Part shown: one piece after another, positions 29,581-38,562 of the stretch
How positions within the stretch are numbered: position 1 is the first letter of the stretch
Layout: every line of letters starts with the position of its first letter
Source: Streptomyces sp. MRC013
GTDB taxonomy: Bacteria > Actinomycetota > Actinomycetes > Streptomycetales > Streptomycetaceae
Length of the DNA stretch: 64,000 nt
Reading direction: 5' to 3'
NCBI RefSeq assembly: GCF_023614235.1
Contig: NZ_CP094264.1
Coordinates: 1,674,001-1,738,000 of the forward strand
Notes under the pieces: generated by a model
Databases searched by the model: none
Told to the model about the DNA's origin: nothing
What the model saw: only the letters and a program-made list of their open reading frames with translations
Position numbers and translations under genes: made by a program

Positions 29581-29890
29581 GACACGTGCCGCAGGACGAG
29601 GTCTGCGACACGCGAACCGTCCACGGTGAAATCCCGGGGCGGCACTGCCGGCGGCCCGCTGCCGGGTGCCGACGCCGCACCCTGCGGCTGGCGGCCGAGA
29701 CGGGGGCGCCGGACTTTGCGGCTGACGGCCGAGACGGGAGCACCGGGCCTTCACGCCCGCGCACGCCGAGGACGGCGCCCGGTCACCCCTTCCCGCCTAA
29801 TTTCCGCCAACAGTATGGGCGGTTATTGCGGCGTCATGTGCACCGTACATAGACTCCGTCGCCGTCCTGATCATTCAACTGGGGGACCCC
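29581..29890. other. Island border region without a supported gene
   Basis: The stretch holds an imperfect direct repeat around GCGGCTGGCGGCCGAGACGG (about 29687-29745) and then lower-GC DNA ahead of the secreted protein gene. I see no complete gene and no tRNA. Confidence 0.45.
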
Positions 29891-30247
29891 GTGTTACTTG
29901 CTCGAAACACCATACGGTGGGGCGTGGCTGCCAGCGCCGCCCTGGCCCTTGTCGCCGCGGGGCCCGCGTGGGCTGCTTACAGGTCGGGGGTGGAGAGGAA
30001 CTATTCCGAGACGAATAGCGGCGACACCGCCATCAAGACCTGCGACATGGAAGCGGACCAGAACTCGGTGGAGGCCCAGTACGTCCGTACTGGCGGTGAT
30101 ACCGTAAACCATCTGTGGGACCACAACGGCGCGGGCCCCGACAACTGCGTCCGGAGCGGCACCGGCAAGGCCATCAACAAGCACCGTACGTGTGAGCAGC
30201 GGTTCGCATGGCCGGACGTGTGCGGCAGCTGGGCGTACCGGCCCTGA
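29891..30247 (+). CDS. Small secreted protein next to an ABC/FtsX transporter
   Basis: The ORF is 118 aa from GTG 29891 with a GGGGGA box upstream. The signal peptide is LLARNTIRWGVAASAALALV ... AWA, with cleavage near residue 28. The mature part is 90 residues with four cysteines (KTCDMEAD, DNCVRSG, RTCEQRF, DVCGSW), enough for two disulfides, plus YVRTGGDT and HLWDHNG. I do not recognise the family. It is 75 bp upstream of the fused transporter on the same strand, suggesting a secreted effector and transporter module. Confidence 0.65.
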   Translation: MLLARNTIRWGVAASAALALVAAGPAWAAYRSGVERNYSETNSGDTAIKTCDMEADQNSVEAQYVRTGGDTVNHLWDHNGAGPDNCVRSGTGKAINKHRTCEQRFAWPDVCGSWAYRP

Positions 30248-30321
30248 CGTCTCATGGCCATACGCGGGGCGCATCTTGTGAGCGCCCCGCGGTTTTACGT
30301 TGCTCGGATTGGGAGTAATGG

Positions 30322-33135
30322 ATGGCGGTCGTGCGGCTGCAGGACGTGTCCCACACGGTCGCGGACCGGGTGTTGTTCGATGGTTTGAGTCTGCACGTCA
30401 TGGCTGGGGAGTCAGTGGCCGTGATGGGGCCGAGCGGGAGCGGGAAGACCACGCTCCTGTCGGTTCTCTTGGGCTTGATCAAGCCCAGGAACGGCTTGGT
30501 TGAAGTTGCGGGCATGGACCTGTCGTCAATGGGGACATCCGCGAGGGCGCGCCATCGCGCCAGTCACGTTGGCATGGTTTTTCAGTTCGGTGAATTACTC
30601 CCGGAACTGACGGCGATGGAGAATGTCATGCTCGCCGCGATGCTTGCCGGCAGGAAACGTCGACGGAGTCAGAATGGCGCACGCCAACTCCTCGACGACC
30701 TCGGCATCAAGCACCCGGATGAGCCTGTGGGAACCATGTCCGGCGGGGAGCGTCAGCGCGTAGCCATCGCACGCGCCGTTGTCAACCGACCCTCACTCGT
30801 CCTTGCCGACGAGCCGACTGGTGCACTCGATGCAGCCAACCGTGACCACGTTGCCGAACTCCTTCACGCGCTCCCCGGCCAATGGGGATGTGGAGTGGTC
30901 GTCGTCACCCATGACGAGAGCGTGGCCCGGAGAGCTGACCGGGTGCTGACGTTCAGTCGAGGCCGCCTTTGGGGAAACGCCGTGATGGCCCGCCCGCTGA
31001 CACGCCAACTCCTTGCCATCGGGATGGCGGCCTCAAGGGCAGGTGAAGGACACCGGTTGCGTGTGGCCGCGCTCCTGCTGGCCACCGTGGTGTGGTGTCT
31101 TGCTGTAGGGGCGGGTGCGATCGCCTACGTGACGGGGCAAACCAGCGACGAGAGGGCCCTGGCCCGCGGCCCGCGATTCACCGCCGTCCACCCCGCGGAG
31201 CGGCAAACCGCTTGGTGGAAGGAGCGAGGCGATACGGTGGGGGGGATTCAGCACCGCGTGGTGTTCGTCGAGCCCCTCGCCCCGACTGCTGAAGTACCGC
31301 CCGGTCTTAAGGCTTGGCCAGCGCCAGGTCAAGCGGTGCTGTCCCCAGCACTCGCAGAAGCCGGTGAAGCCGTTACTAGCCGCTACGGCGAAGATGCGGG
31401 GCGCATAAGCCCTGCCGGGCTGGTGTGGCCCGGTGAACGTCTCGCGTACGTACGGCCTGCGCCTTCGCGGGGTGAGTGGGCAGAAGAAGATCGAATCTCC
31501 GGTTTTGGTGGCGCCTACCGGTTTGACGACGACTGGGTGGTCGACCCAGGCGGATTCGCCGTGGTCGTAGCAGCCTTCGTCGGCCTCCCTGCGGCCGTGC
31601 TCGTCGCGGCTGCCGCGCGTGCCGGTTCGGAAAAGCGTGACGCCAGGAGTCGGGTCGTGCACGCTCTCGGCGGTACGCGCCGTCACATGATGCTGCTGGC
31701 AGTTGGTGAGACCGTCGGCCCTGTGGCAATTGGCACGGTCTTGGTAAGCGCCCTTCTCGTGCTGGCTTCCACGGCTGACATGACTGTGCCCGTTACCGGG
31801 TGGACTGTGGAATCGAGCATGGTTCGCTCCCGGTTGGGGGTGATCTTGACCGTAGTATGGCTCGCCGCGGTCTTGGTCGCCGTGTCAGCCGCCGCGGTGT
31901 CCCGCAGGAGTGACGGTCGCAGCGTTCGGGCCCCGGTGGCCCGTAAGCCGCGTCGGCGGGGGCCGGTTCTGTGCACAGTGGGCATCGTCATGGCGGTACC
32001 GATGGAGGTCGGACCACTCGCGCCGAATTACCGCACCAGCCTGCTGCAGTACGCGGCCGGTATCGGATTGGCGCTCTGGTTCCTCCCCAGCGTCGTGGCC
32101 TGGATCACGACGCGGTGGGGGAGGTGGTTGGCCGACGGCGCACGCCTACGTGCCGGCCGCCTGGTTGCCGGGCGTTGGCTGGCAGCGTACCCGGGCGTCG
32201 TGGTGAGGCTGGTGGCTGCCGTGGTGGTCGGGGTTGGACTGGTAAGCCAAGTACAGCTGTGGAGCAGCCGGGGATCGAACGACACTGCGCGCGCGCAGGC
32301 GGTTTACGACGAGTTGGGTTCGAGCGTGCTGATGGTGTCTGCGCGCACCGGGGCCGTGGACGGGCTTGACGAGTTCTCCGCCGACCTGGGCTCTTCTCGC
32401 GGAGTTTTCTCCCTGGGGGCTGATCCAGCGGAAAACGTCGTACTGACCGGATCGTGCCGAGCCTGGACCCTGGTGAGTCAGCGGTGTCCCATCGGTAAGG
32501 AACGGTGGAACGCGTCGACAAGTGATGCCAGGTTGGCAGCGGTGGCCAAGTGGGGGGCCGGCCACCAATCTCTCGTCATGGCGTCGGGGAGACCGGCGGC
32601 GCATGACGAAGTGCTGCGCTTGGTCGTCGTTTCCTCGATGACCGATCGTGATGCCGCGGGAGACATCAAGCGGGCGGCATATCGGCATCTGGGAATGGCT
32701 CCGTACTCCACCGTGATCGCCGGCAGTCATGTCGACGGAGCACTACGTTACGGCGTGATTACCCAGTGGACGCTCGTCTTGGGTGCGGTGGGCGTGGTGG
32801 TGCTGGCGCTGGCTGCGGCCGTGGCCGCCCTCGATGCATTTGCTGTGGTAGCGGGCCGAATGGTGCCGATCAGCGTGTTGTCCGGAGAAAAGAGCGTCTT
32901 CCGAACCACTGCCTGGTGGTACCTGAGTGTGCCATTCGGGCTGGCAGGTGTACTGGCTGTCGCGGTCGCGTCGGTGCTCGGCTACCCCATGGTGGCCAAG
33001 GGCGGTGCAGTGTGGTCCGGAGGATTCACTTGGGGGGTTGCAGTGGGCACGCTCGCATTGGGCGCAGTCGTGGGCGCAGTGGGAGCACGATTGGTAGCGG
33101 CGCGGGCGCGTGCTGGGCTGCCCTCGGGGGACTGA
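30322..33135 (+). CDS. ABC transporter, ATPase fused to FtsX-type permease
   Basis: This 937-aa protein carries a MacB/LolD-like ATPase at residues 1-220: Walker A GPSGSGKTTLL near 36, signature SGGERQRVAIARA near 140, Walker B LVLADEPTGALD near 158. Residues 250-937 form an FtsX-like permease with about eight to ten transmembrane segments in two clusters and two extracytoplasmic domains. Fusion of both parts in one chain is less common than separate subunits. Such proteins act in peptide or lipoprotein export or resistance. Codon use is less GC-biased than in the flanks, and a TTA codon lies at 30595-30597, both fitting acquired DNA. Confidence 0.88.
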   Translation: MAVVRLQDVSHTVADRVLFDGLSLHVMAGESVAVMGPSGSGKTTLLSVLLGLIKPRNGLVEVAGMDLSSMGTSARARHRASHVGMVFQFGELLPELTAMENVMLAAMLAGRKRRRSQNGARQLLDDLGIKHPDEPVGTMSGGERQRVAIARAVVNRPSLVLADEPTGALDAANRDHVAELLHALPGQWGCGVVVVTHDESVARRADRVLTFSRGRLWGNAVMARPLTRQLLAIGMAASRAGEGHRLRVAALLLATVVWCLAVGAGAIAYVTGQTSDERALARGPRFTAVHPAERQTAWWKERGDTVGGIQHRVVFVEPLAPTAEVPPGLKAWPAPGQAVLSPALAEAGEAVTSRYGEDAGRISPAGLVWPGERLAYVRPAPSRGEWAEEDRISGFGGAYRFDDDWVVDPGGFAVVVAAFVGLPAAVLVAAAARAGSEKRDARSRVVHALGGTRRHMMLLAVGETVGPVAIGTVLVSALLVLASTADMTVPVTGWTVESSMVRSRLGVILTVVWLAAVLVAVSAAAVSRRSDGRSVRAPVARKPRRRGPVLCTVGIVMAVPMEVGPLAPNYRTSLLQYAAGIGLALWFLPSVVAWITTRWGRWLADGARLRAGRLVAGRWLAAYPGVVVRLVAAVVVGVGLVSQVQLWSSRGSNDTARAQAVYDELGSSVLMVSARTGAVDGLDEFSADLGSSRGVFSLGADPAENVVLTGSCRAWTLVSQRCPIGKERWNASTSDARLAAVAKWGAGHQSLVMASGRPAAHDEVLRLVVVSSMTDRDAAGDIKRAAYRHLGMAPYSTVIAGSHVDGALRYGVITQWTLVLGAVGVVVLALAAAVAALDAFAVVAGRMVPISVLSGEKSVFRTTAWWYLSVPFGLAGVLAVAVASVLGYPMVAKGGAVWSGGFTWGVAVGTLALGAVVGAVGARLVAARARAGLPSGD

Positions 33136-33687
33136 GAGCCTGTTGGGTGGCCGGTTGATCGCCGGTCTTGGGACTGGTGGGCTCGCATGTTGAGGTGTCG
33201 CGTATTCGGCGCGCGGTTGGCGGCTTGATTGCTGACTGTTGCCGGTAGCGGTGGTCCAGCGCGGGTCGATGCGGCCCGGCCAAGCGTCTTGATCGTCGGC
33301 CAGCGGTTTCTTCAGAGGAAGTGAGAGGAACCGGCAGGCGAAGGTGGGGTCAGCGTCGTCTCCGTCGCCGTGGACGTGGTGCTCCCAGTCATTGGCGGTG
33401 TCTGCGGATGCCTGGAGGGGGAAGAAGCCGGTTCGTCGTGGCTGTCCCGTGTCGGGGTGAGGCTTGTCCTCAACAGCGATCTGCCGGACCATTGTGGCTG
33501 TGAGCAGACCGGTTTCCTCGGCGACCTCTCGAAGAACCGCTTCTTCCGGTCCTTCACCTGATTTGGCTCCTCCCGCAGGGACCTGGGTGCCGGCCTCCGG
33601 CATACCGATGTGGTCGAACACCAGCAGCTCGGGGACGGCGCGATGCCGGATCACGTATGCAGCGACACGGATTCTGGGTCGGGTCAT
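32743..33687 (-). CDS. Nudix hydrolase with lost stop codon (domain ends near 33265)
   Basis: ATG 33687 (MTRPRIRVAAYVIRHR) opens a Nudix protein. A complete Nudix box fits G-x5-E-x7-REVAEETGL at residues 39-61, supplying the Mg-binding glutamates for hydrolysis of nucleoside-diphosphate-linked substrates. Recognisable homology ends near residue 141 (DDQDAWPGRID, about 33265). The frame has no stop there and formally runs to 32743, antisense to the last 393 bp of the transporter gene. I read it as a gene whose 3' end was lost at a recombination joint. Its 5' end also overlaps a secreted protein gene on the other strand. Confidence 0.6.
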   Translation of the reverse strand: MTRPRIRVAAYVIRHRAVPELLVFDHIGMPEAGTQVPAGGAKSGEGPEEAVLREVAEETGLLTATMVRQIAVEDKPHPDTGQPRRTGFFPLQASADTANDWEHHVHGDGDDADPTFACRFLSLPLKKPLADDQDAWPGRIDPRWTTATGNSQQSSRQPRAEYATPQHASPPVPRPAINRPPNRLSVPRGQPSTRPRRYQSCSHCAHDCAQCERAHCNPPSESSGPHCTALGHHGVAEHRRDRDSQYTCQPEWHTQVPPGSGSEDALFSGQHADRHHSARYHSKCIEGGHGRSQRQHHHAHRTQDERPLGNHAVT

Positions 33688-34084
33688 TCCGGCATTGCCC
33701 GTCATCGGCGCCGTTATCGCCGCCGTGGCCACATCCGTCGCCGTTTTCGCTGGAACCGCGCTTGCCGTGGCGCCCAGTGCCTCGGCCGACAGTTGTAACG
33801 GGTGCAACCACCCGAGGGTCTGCTTCTACCAGACCCAGCCCGACTGGACCATCGGCATGGCCGACGCCGCGTACCAGGACGTCACGGCCTCCTACCAGAC
33901 CCTCAGTTCCAGGGCCCGCGGTGCCGACCGGGTGTACAACTCCCGCAACGACGACCGTGCGATGCTCCGCTTCACCAACGGCGGCAGCACGTACTACAAG
34001 TGCCTCCCGCCCAACGGAACCATCCAGTTCTCGTCGGCTTCCACCGTCACAGGAATCAGGATCGACACGGCGTCCGCCTGCTGA
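33608..34084 (+). CDS. Small secreted Cys-rich protein, start uncertain
   Basis: The C-terminal 100 residues look like a peptidase-inhibitor I36 / beta-gamma-crystallin-like secreted protein: DSCNGCNHPRVCFYQTQ, YNSRNDDRAMLRFTNGG, YYKCLPPNG, ending TASAC. A hydrophobic signal region (LPVIGAVIAAVATSVAVFAG ... SASA) precedes it. The first usable ATG (33608) lies inside the antisense Nudix gene and gives an odd 49-residue lead. No start with a good ribosome-binding site is visible nearer the signal sequence. The normal start was probably lost at a joint. Confidence 0.5.
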   Translation: MWSNTSSSGTARCRITYAATRILGRVIPALPVIGAVIAAVATSVAVFAGTALAVAPSASADSCNGCNHPRVCFYQTQPDWTIGMADAAYQDVTASYQTLSSRARGADRVYNSRNDDRAMLRFTNGGSTYYKCLPPNGTIQFSSASTVTGIRIDTASAC

Positions 34085-34242
34085 TCCCGCCGGTACGAAC
34101 ACATCAGCTCTACGGTTGACCGATCGAGGCAGACGCGAGGGTGCGTGCCAGGTTCGGTACGCGTCCTGGTGTGTCAGCCCTTGGCGGTTATCAAAAGATG
34201 AGCGCCGATCCCGCCGGTAGCTGGTCTTGAGGGAGCGTTTCG

Positions 34243-35392
34243 TCAACGTGTCGCCGCAGCCTCTGCCCTGGTACGGGGTTCGGGAAGCGCGCCGCCAAAC
34301 TGGAAGGCGGCGAAGTCGGCGTGGGCCTGCTCGACGGTTTTCGGGTACGCCTCGCACTTGGCGTGCTCGGCCAGCGCCCGGTAGATACTGGCGACGGAGG
34401 GGTTCTGACCCTTGCGCTTGCCGGTGGGGACGATCAGGTCGGGCTGGATCTGCTCGACGGACTCGCCGCCCGCGCGGCGCCGCAGCACGGTGTGGAGCAT
34501 GTCGTCGGTGATGACCGGCGGCCGGTCGCCGTGCCTGCCCTTGCGGGCGGCGGCGTCGAGCCCTTCGAGCGTCGACTCGCGGATGTTCTCCCGCCCGGTC
34601 CTTGCCATCGCGGCGAAGAACGCGAACAGCAGCTTGCCGGGGCCGGTGGGGTCGTAGATGCCGAGCAGGGGTCCGACGAACATCTCCAGGACCAGGCCGT
34701 GGGCGGTGAGGTGGTCGGCGAGCGCGGTGAACTCGGCGGCGTCGCGGCCGAGGCGCTTCATCTCGTAGACGGTGAAGACGACCCGGCAGCGCGAGGCGTG
34801 ACCCTTGACATCCCGCGCCGTACGGAGGGCCTCCTCGAACCGGGGGCGGACCCGTACCCGGGTGCTGATCTTCTCGCTGAGGATCTTGTCACGGGGGATG
34901 CCGTGCTTGGCGAGCGCGTCGAGCTGGGAGTCGAGTTCCTGGCCGAGAATCGAGCAGTGGGCGTAGCCGATGTGGATGTCCGCGCTCGGCAGGTCTGGGT
35001 CGGTCGGCGCTGGCGGCGGGGTGCCCGGTCGCCACGACCGGCCCGGGCTGCGGTCGGCGGGAGGGCACCCGCAGTGCCTTCTTCAGTCGGGGCACCATGG
35101 TGAAGCGGCGAGGGTGGTAGGTGGAGGCGACCGCGCCGCCGTGCGAGCGGCAGGGCGAGCCGGGCTGGGCGTCACACTTCGGACAGGCCTGCTGTTCGAC
35201 GTCGTCGGCGTCCGATCGGTCGTTCGGGGACGGCTGTCGAGGGTCCGTCGTGGATTCGGCGGGACCAAAGTGTCCCGCCTCGCTCGGGGACAGCGGGGCA
35301 ACCTGGCCGGAGTCGGAACCTATCTCAGGTCGCACACCTGGTCCCGCTGACGCGCTTCCCGGGTCACCGCCACGCCGTCGCCTCGGTTGCAT
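34243..35392 (-). pseudogene. Serine recombinase (resolvase family), frameshifted
   Basis: The 5' part (from about 35392) encodes a zinc-knuckle lead CPKCDAQPGSPCRSHG and RFTMVPRLKKALRVP. Near 35040-35080 the frame changes, and the recombinase continues as IHIGYAHCSILGQELDSQLDAL, EKISTRVRVRPRFEEAL, FTVYEMKRLGRDAAEF, GPLLGIYDPTG and a C-terminal helix-turn-helix (NPSVASIYRALAE) to 34243. The catalytic-region serine segment normally reads YARxSTxxQE but is YAHCSILGQE here. Frame break and altered active-site region suggest a dead mobile-element recombinase. Confidence 0.72.
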
Positions 35393-35921
35393 GGATACAG
35401 TAGTGCTCGTAGGTGCTCTTGCCACCGGTCTTGGGCACCGCACAGGCGGTGACCTGGAACTCGCCGTCACCCACGCTCACCATGCTGGTGAACTTGTCGT
35501 CTCCGTACTCGATCTGGGCAGTGCGCTTGGCTCCCCCTGTGGCCTCTACTGTGACCAGATCCCCCGGGCTCCCGCGTTCGACGCGCGCCCATACCGCCTG
35601 GCAGTCCTCGCTGTAGCGGAGCTGGAGAAGGGCCGGGTTGCCGACGGCGGGCTTGTAGGTACGTGCATCTTCGCCGCATCCCTGGTTCTGAGGGTTCTTC
35701 CCCTCGCAGGCTTCACCCGGACAGGTCGGTTCGTCGAGGAAGCCCTTCATCAGGTGATCTCCGAGAGGGGTCACGAAGGCAGCTGCCACGGCACCGACGA
35801 CCGCCACGGCGTAGGCCAGTGTTGTCGCGCTGTTGCGCCTGTTCCGCCCACCGCGTGTGGGCGGTGGTGACTCGGGTTCGGGGGAGGTTGCGGAGTTGTC
35901 GCTGGTGTCGTTCGTCGTCAT
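35364..35921 (-). CDS. DUF2690-type membrane-anchored protein
   Basis: The protein is 185 aa from ATG 35921 (MTTNDTSDNSATSPEP). A Pro/Ser-rich basic N-terminus is followed by one transmembrane helix (about residues 33-52, TTLAYAVAVVGAVAAAFVTP) and an outer domain with CPGEACEGKNPQNQGC, DARTYKP, LRYSEDCQAVWAR and further Cys. This is the DUF2690 pattern often seen in Streptomyces accessory regions. It overlaps the 5' end of the recombinase pseudogene by about 29 bp. The role is unknown. Confidence 0.7.
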   Translation of the reverse strand: MTTNDTSDNSATSPEPESPPPTRGGRNRRNSATTLAYAVAVVGAVAAAFVTPLGDHLMKGFLDEPTCPGEACEGKNPQNQGCGEDARTYKPAVGNPALLQLRYSEDCQAVWARVERGSPGDLVTVEATGGAKRTAQIEYGDDKFTSMVSVGDGEFQVTACAVPKTGGKSTYEHYCIHATEATAWR

Positions 35922-36194
35922 GGGAACCAACCTTGGTGCGCTGACTGGGAGAGCCAGAATCCACCTCCGTTCCCGTAGGGAATAGGCTCACGTCCGAGGC
36001 GCGGGAGGCGTAGAAGGCGCGTAGACCGCCTCCTCACGCGCCCCTCGCTCAGCCAACGACAACACCGCGGACCGAGCAACGGGGGCTCGGTCGGAGGCCC
36101 GGCCGCCTGGCCCCGCAATCGGGCGTCCGCACCCGGCGCGCCGGCGCCGATCGCCGTTTACGGCCCACTCGCCCTGGCCGTCGTCGTCATCGTC

Positions 36195-36945
36195 GGGGTG
36201 GACGGTGTCCAGGCCGCGCAGCGGACGCAGCCCGTCGACCGGCTGGGAGGCGGCGATCTCGTCCACCCGCTGGAGCGCGTTCTTCATCGCGGTGCCCGTG
36301 GTCCGCGTCGGCGGCCGACGCAGCTGCTCCGGGTACGGGTACCGCTTGCCCTCCGGCGCCTTCGACAGCGCCACCAGATCGCCCGGCAACGCCGCATCCG
36401 CCCGTCGGGCTGCTTTCGCGACCGCGGTGTGCAGCCGCTTCTCCGCGAGTGTCCGGACCTCCGCCACCTGCCGTGCGAGGACCGAGGCTCCGGGCAGCGG
36501 GACCCGGTTCCCGCGCAGCCAGCCCACCGCGTGGTCGAACGACGCCTTCGGCCCCTCCGCATGCGCCGTCCACGCCCGCCCGTGCGTGAACGCCCCAAAC
36601 GTCCGGCCCCGTCCGTGATCCTTGAACTGGTGGTAGCCGTACGCGTCCCGGATCTCCCACGCGTGCTCGTACGCGGTCTTCAGCCGCTCCGTGTAATCCC
36701 TGCGCACGGGACGTCCTCGATCCCCGGCTGCTCGGCCAGGTGATCCACCACCGGCCACGGCACGGCAAGCGGGTCCTCCGGGAACAGCCCGACGTACCGG
36801 ACTGTGCAGATCTGAAGGGCGGAGCCGAGACGGTTGTGATCCCCGCGCCGCTTCGCGATCAGCTTCCGGTCCTCGTCGGCCAGGAAGAACCGCTCCGGCT
36901 CGGACCTCGTCGGCTCCTCGGCGAACCCCCGTGCGCCTCAGCCTG
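36195..36945 (-). pseudogene. Tn3-family transposase, N-terminal fragment with frameshift
   Basis: Minus-strand frames give the DUF4158-type N-terminus of Tn3 transposases: RFFLADEDRKLIAKRRGDHN, LQICTVRYVGLFPEDPL and WPVVDHLAEQPGIEDV. After a frame change near 36705 they continue YTERLKTAYEHAWEIRDAYG, FTHGRAWTAHAEGPKA, NRVPLPGASVLARQVAEVR and RPPTRTTGTAMKNALQRVDE. The protein would normally be about 1000 aa, but only about the first 240 residues remain and the catalytic DDE core is absent. It is a dead relic. Confidence 0.7.
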
Positions 36946-37590
36946 ACCGTCGTCCAAAAGCCCCACGGCCACGCGCGGAACGCAGCCAGGCCCTGACAGT
37001 GGTCGTGGATCTTCCGTTGAAGATCCACACCAGGTCGGTCGTGCGTGCCGGGCGGTCAAGACCACGTGCTCAGCGCCAGCGGCTGTACCGATGGCTCCCA
37101 GGACCGGTTGCGCTGCGACGAGGTCCCCGGCGGTCGTGGTCCGGGCAGCCCGGCGGAACGGGGCGTCCGCCACGCGCACGAGGTGGTGGCCGCACAGGGC
37201 AGCACCGAGCCGGGCCCCTCACCGACCGGGGCCGGTCAGGGGGTCGAGGAGCATCGACCTCGAAACGTGCGCTTGGCCCTCCGGCGCCCGATGCTGCGGA
37301 CAACGGGGCCGCTTCACCCTCCCGGACCGCTCTGAACCGCAGCGCACGGTGACCGAGCGGTCGTCGGAACACCATTGCCGGAGTGGTCTCGCCGTCGCCC
37401 GGCCCGCACAGCGCGAGGACGGCGGCGTGCCGCTCGGCGATGAACCCGAAGGGCTCGACTCCCCCGTCCCCGTAGCCGAGCCACAGCTTGCGCCGGCCTT
37501 CGGCGAACGCCCGCGGGATCCCGCGGGCCCGGTCCACGGTGACGTCGAGCGCGGCCGCGATCCGCCGCCGGGTCGCACCCGGCTCCAGGG
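36946..37590. other. Mobile-element debris without a supported gene
   Basis: This stretch lies between the transposase and integrase relics. A minus-strand frame (RRRIAAALDVTVDRARGIP, FGFIAERHAAVLAL) looks protein-like but matches nothing I know and is joined in frame to the integrase relic. I cannot support a functional gene. Confidence 0.4.
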
Positions 37591-37593
37591 CCT

Positions 37594-37975
37594 CCCGCCC
37601 ACCGGCGCGGACGATCTCCAGCGGGTCGTGTCCGGCCGCGCGGACGATCTCCAGCGGGTCGTGTCCGGCCGCGCGGACGGCGGTGGCGAAGCCGCGGCGC
37701 AGGGAGTGCCCGGACCAGTGGCCGGACAGGGCGGCGGCGACGGCCGGGCGCTCGACGACTTCGGCGGCGGCCCCCGCGGTCATCCGCCCGGCCGGGTCCC
37801 CGATCGGCTCCACGATCCCGGTGCGCTCGTTGCGGCGGGTCGTCGGCGGGGCGATGCGGTCCCAGCGGTCGACGCGGACGAACACGGGCCCTGTGTGTCC
37901 GGCGGCCGCGAGGACGGCCGGATGGGCGCGCGGGACCCGGACGGCGAGGCCCTCGCCGGCCGCCTCCCCGCCCCG
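37594..37975 (-). pseudogene. Tyrosine recombinase (integrase) C-terminal fragment
   Basis: The minus-strand frame holds GPVFVRVDRWDRI, then the box II region HWSGHSLRRGFATAVRAAGHDP with the H-x-x-R pair, but no tyrosine box. N-terminal domains are missing. The segment IVRAAGHDPLE occurs twice in a row because of an exact 33-bp tandem duplication (about 37608-37680). A truncated, internally duplicated integrase fits an old site-specific integration at this locus. Confidence 0.62.
37610..37675. repeat. Exact 33-bp tandem duplication in the integrase relic
   Basis: The unit containing GCGGACGATCTCCAGCGGGT occurs twice head to tail, in frame, adding 11 residues after the recombinase box II motif. 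The copies look identical, so the event is recent or the copy number is a sequencing artefact. Ends are given to within a few bases because of repeat edges. Confidence 0.75.
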
Positions 37976-38019
37976 GCCCCGCGCGGCGTGAGGCCTGAGC
38001 CGGCGGGCACCCCGCCCGC

Positions 38020-38451
38020 TCAGCCCGCGGCCGCCGCCCGGCGCAGCCCGGCCCACTCCAGTACCGCGTAGACCGCCACGACCAGCGCGCCGATCAGCAT
38101 GAACACCACCCCGAACCCGGAGAGCGGCACCACGTCGCCGAACGCGACGGCGGCACAGGCGGCGGCCGAGGCCCCGTTGACCGCGACGACGGCCCGGACG
38201 AGCGGGGGCGGGAGGACCGGGCGGCGGGCGATCCACAGGAGCGCGGCCGCCCCGCAGAGTTGGAAGACCCCGAACGCGACCGAGAACGCCACCGGCATGC
38301 CCGTGGCCGACCCGAGCGGCCCGGCGGCGGCCACCAGCGCGGCGCCCGTCACCGCGGTGCTCGCACCGTCCACGCGCAGCACCGTCCGCAGGAACCGGTC
38401 CGGGCCCGCCGGGTGCGGGGCCGTGGCGCGTACAGGCAGGGGGTGCGTCAT
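38020..38451 (-). CDS. Four-helix integral membrane protein
   Basis: The protein is 143 aa from ATG 38451 (MTHPLPVRATAPHPAG). Four transmembrane segments are visible at about residues 30-48, 55-73, 80-100 and 108-130, the layout of small DoxX-like or SPW-type proteins. It is divergent from the XRE regulator at 38563, with about 110 bp between, so it is the likely regulated partner. Upstream-extending frames are spurious read-through. Confidence 0.75.
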   Translation of the reverse strand: MTHPLPVRATAPHPAGPDRFLRTVLRVDGASTAVTGAALVAAAGPLGSATGMPVAFSVAFGVFQLCGAAALLWIARRPVLPPPLVRAVVAVNGASAAACAAVAFGDVVPLSGFGVVFMLIGALVVAVYAVLEWAGLRRAAAAG

Positions 38452-38562
38452 CTCGGGTCTCCTCCTCGGGCGGCGGTGGCCCCACCGTGCCACGCGGCGG
38501 GTCGCGGACTCCATGACCTCCCGGGTCATGGACCCGGCGCGGCCGGTGCGTACGGTGGAGCC

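Noticed and set aside
29891..30247. Lactococcin-972-type bacteriocin
   Set aside because: The gene neighbourhood is similar in style, but the mature sequence does not show the Gly/Trp/Tyr-rich pattern I know for that family.
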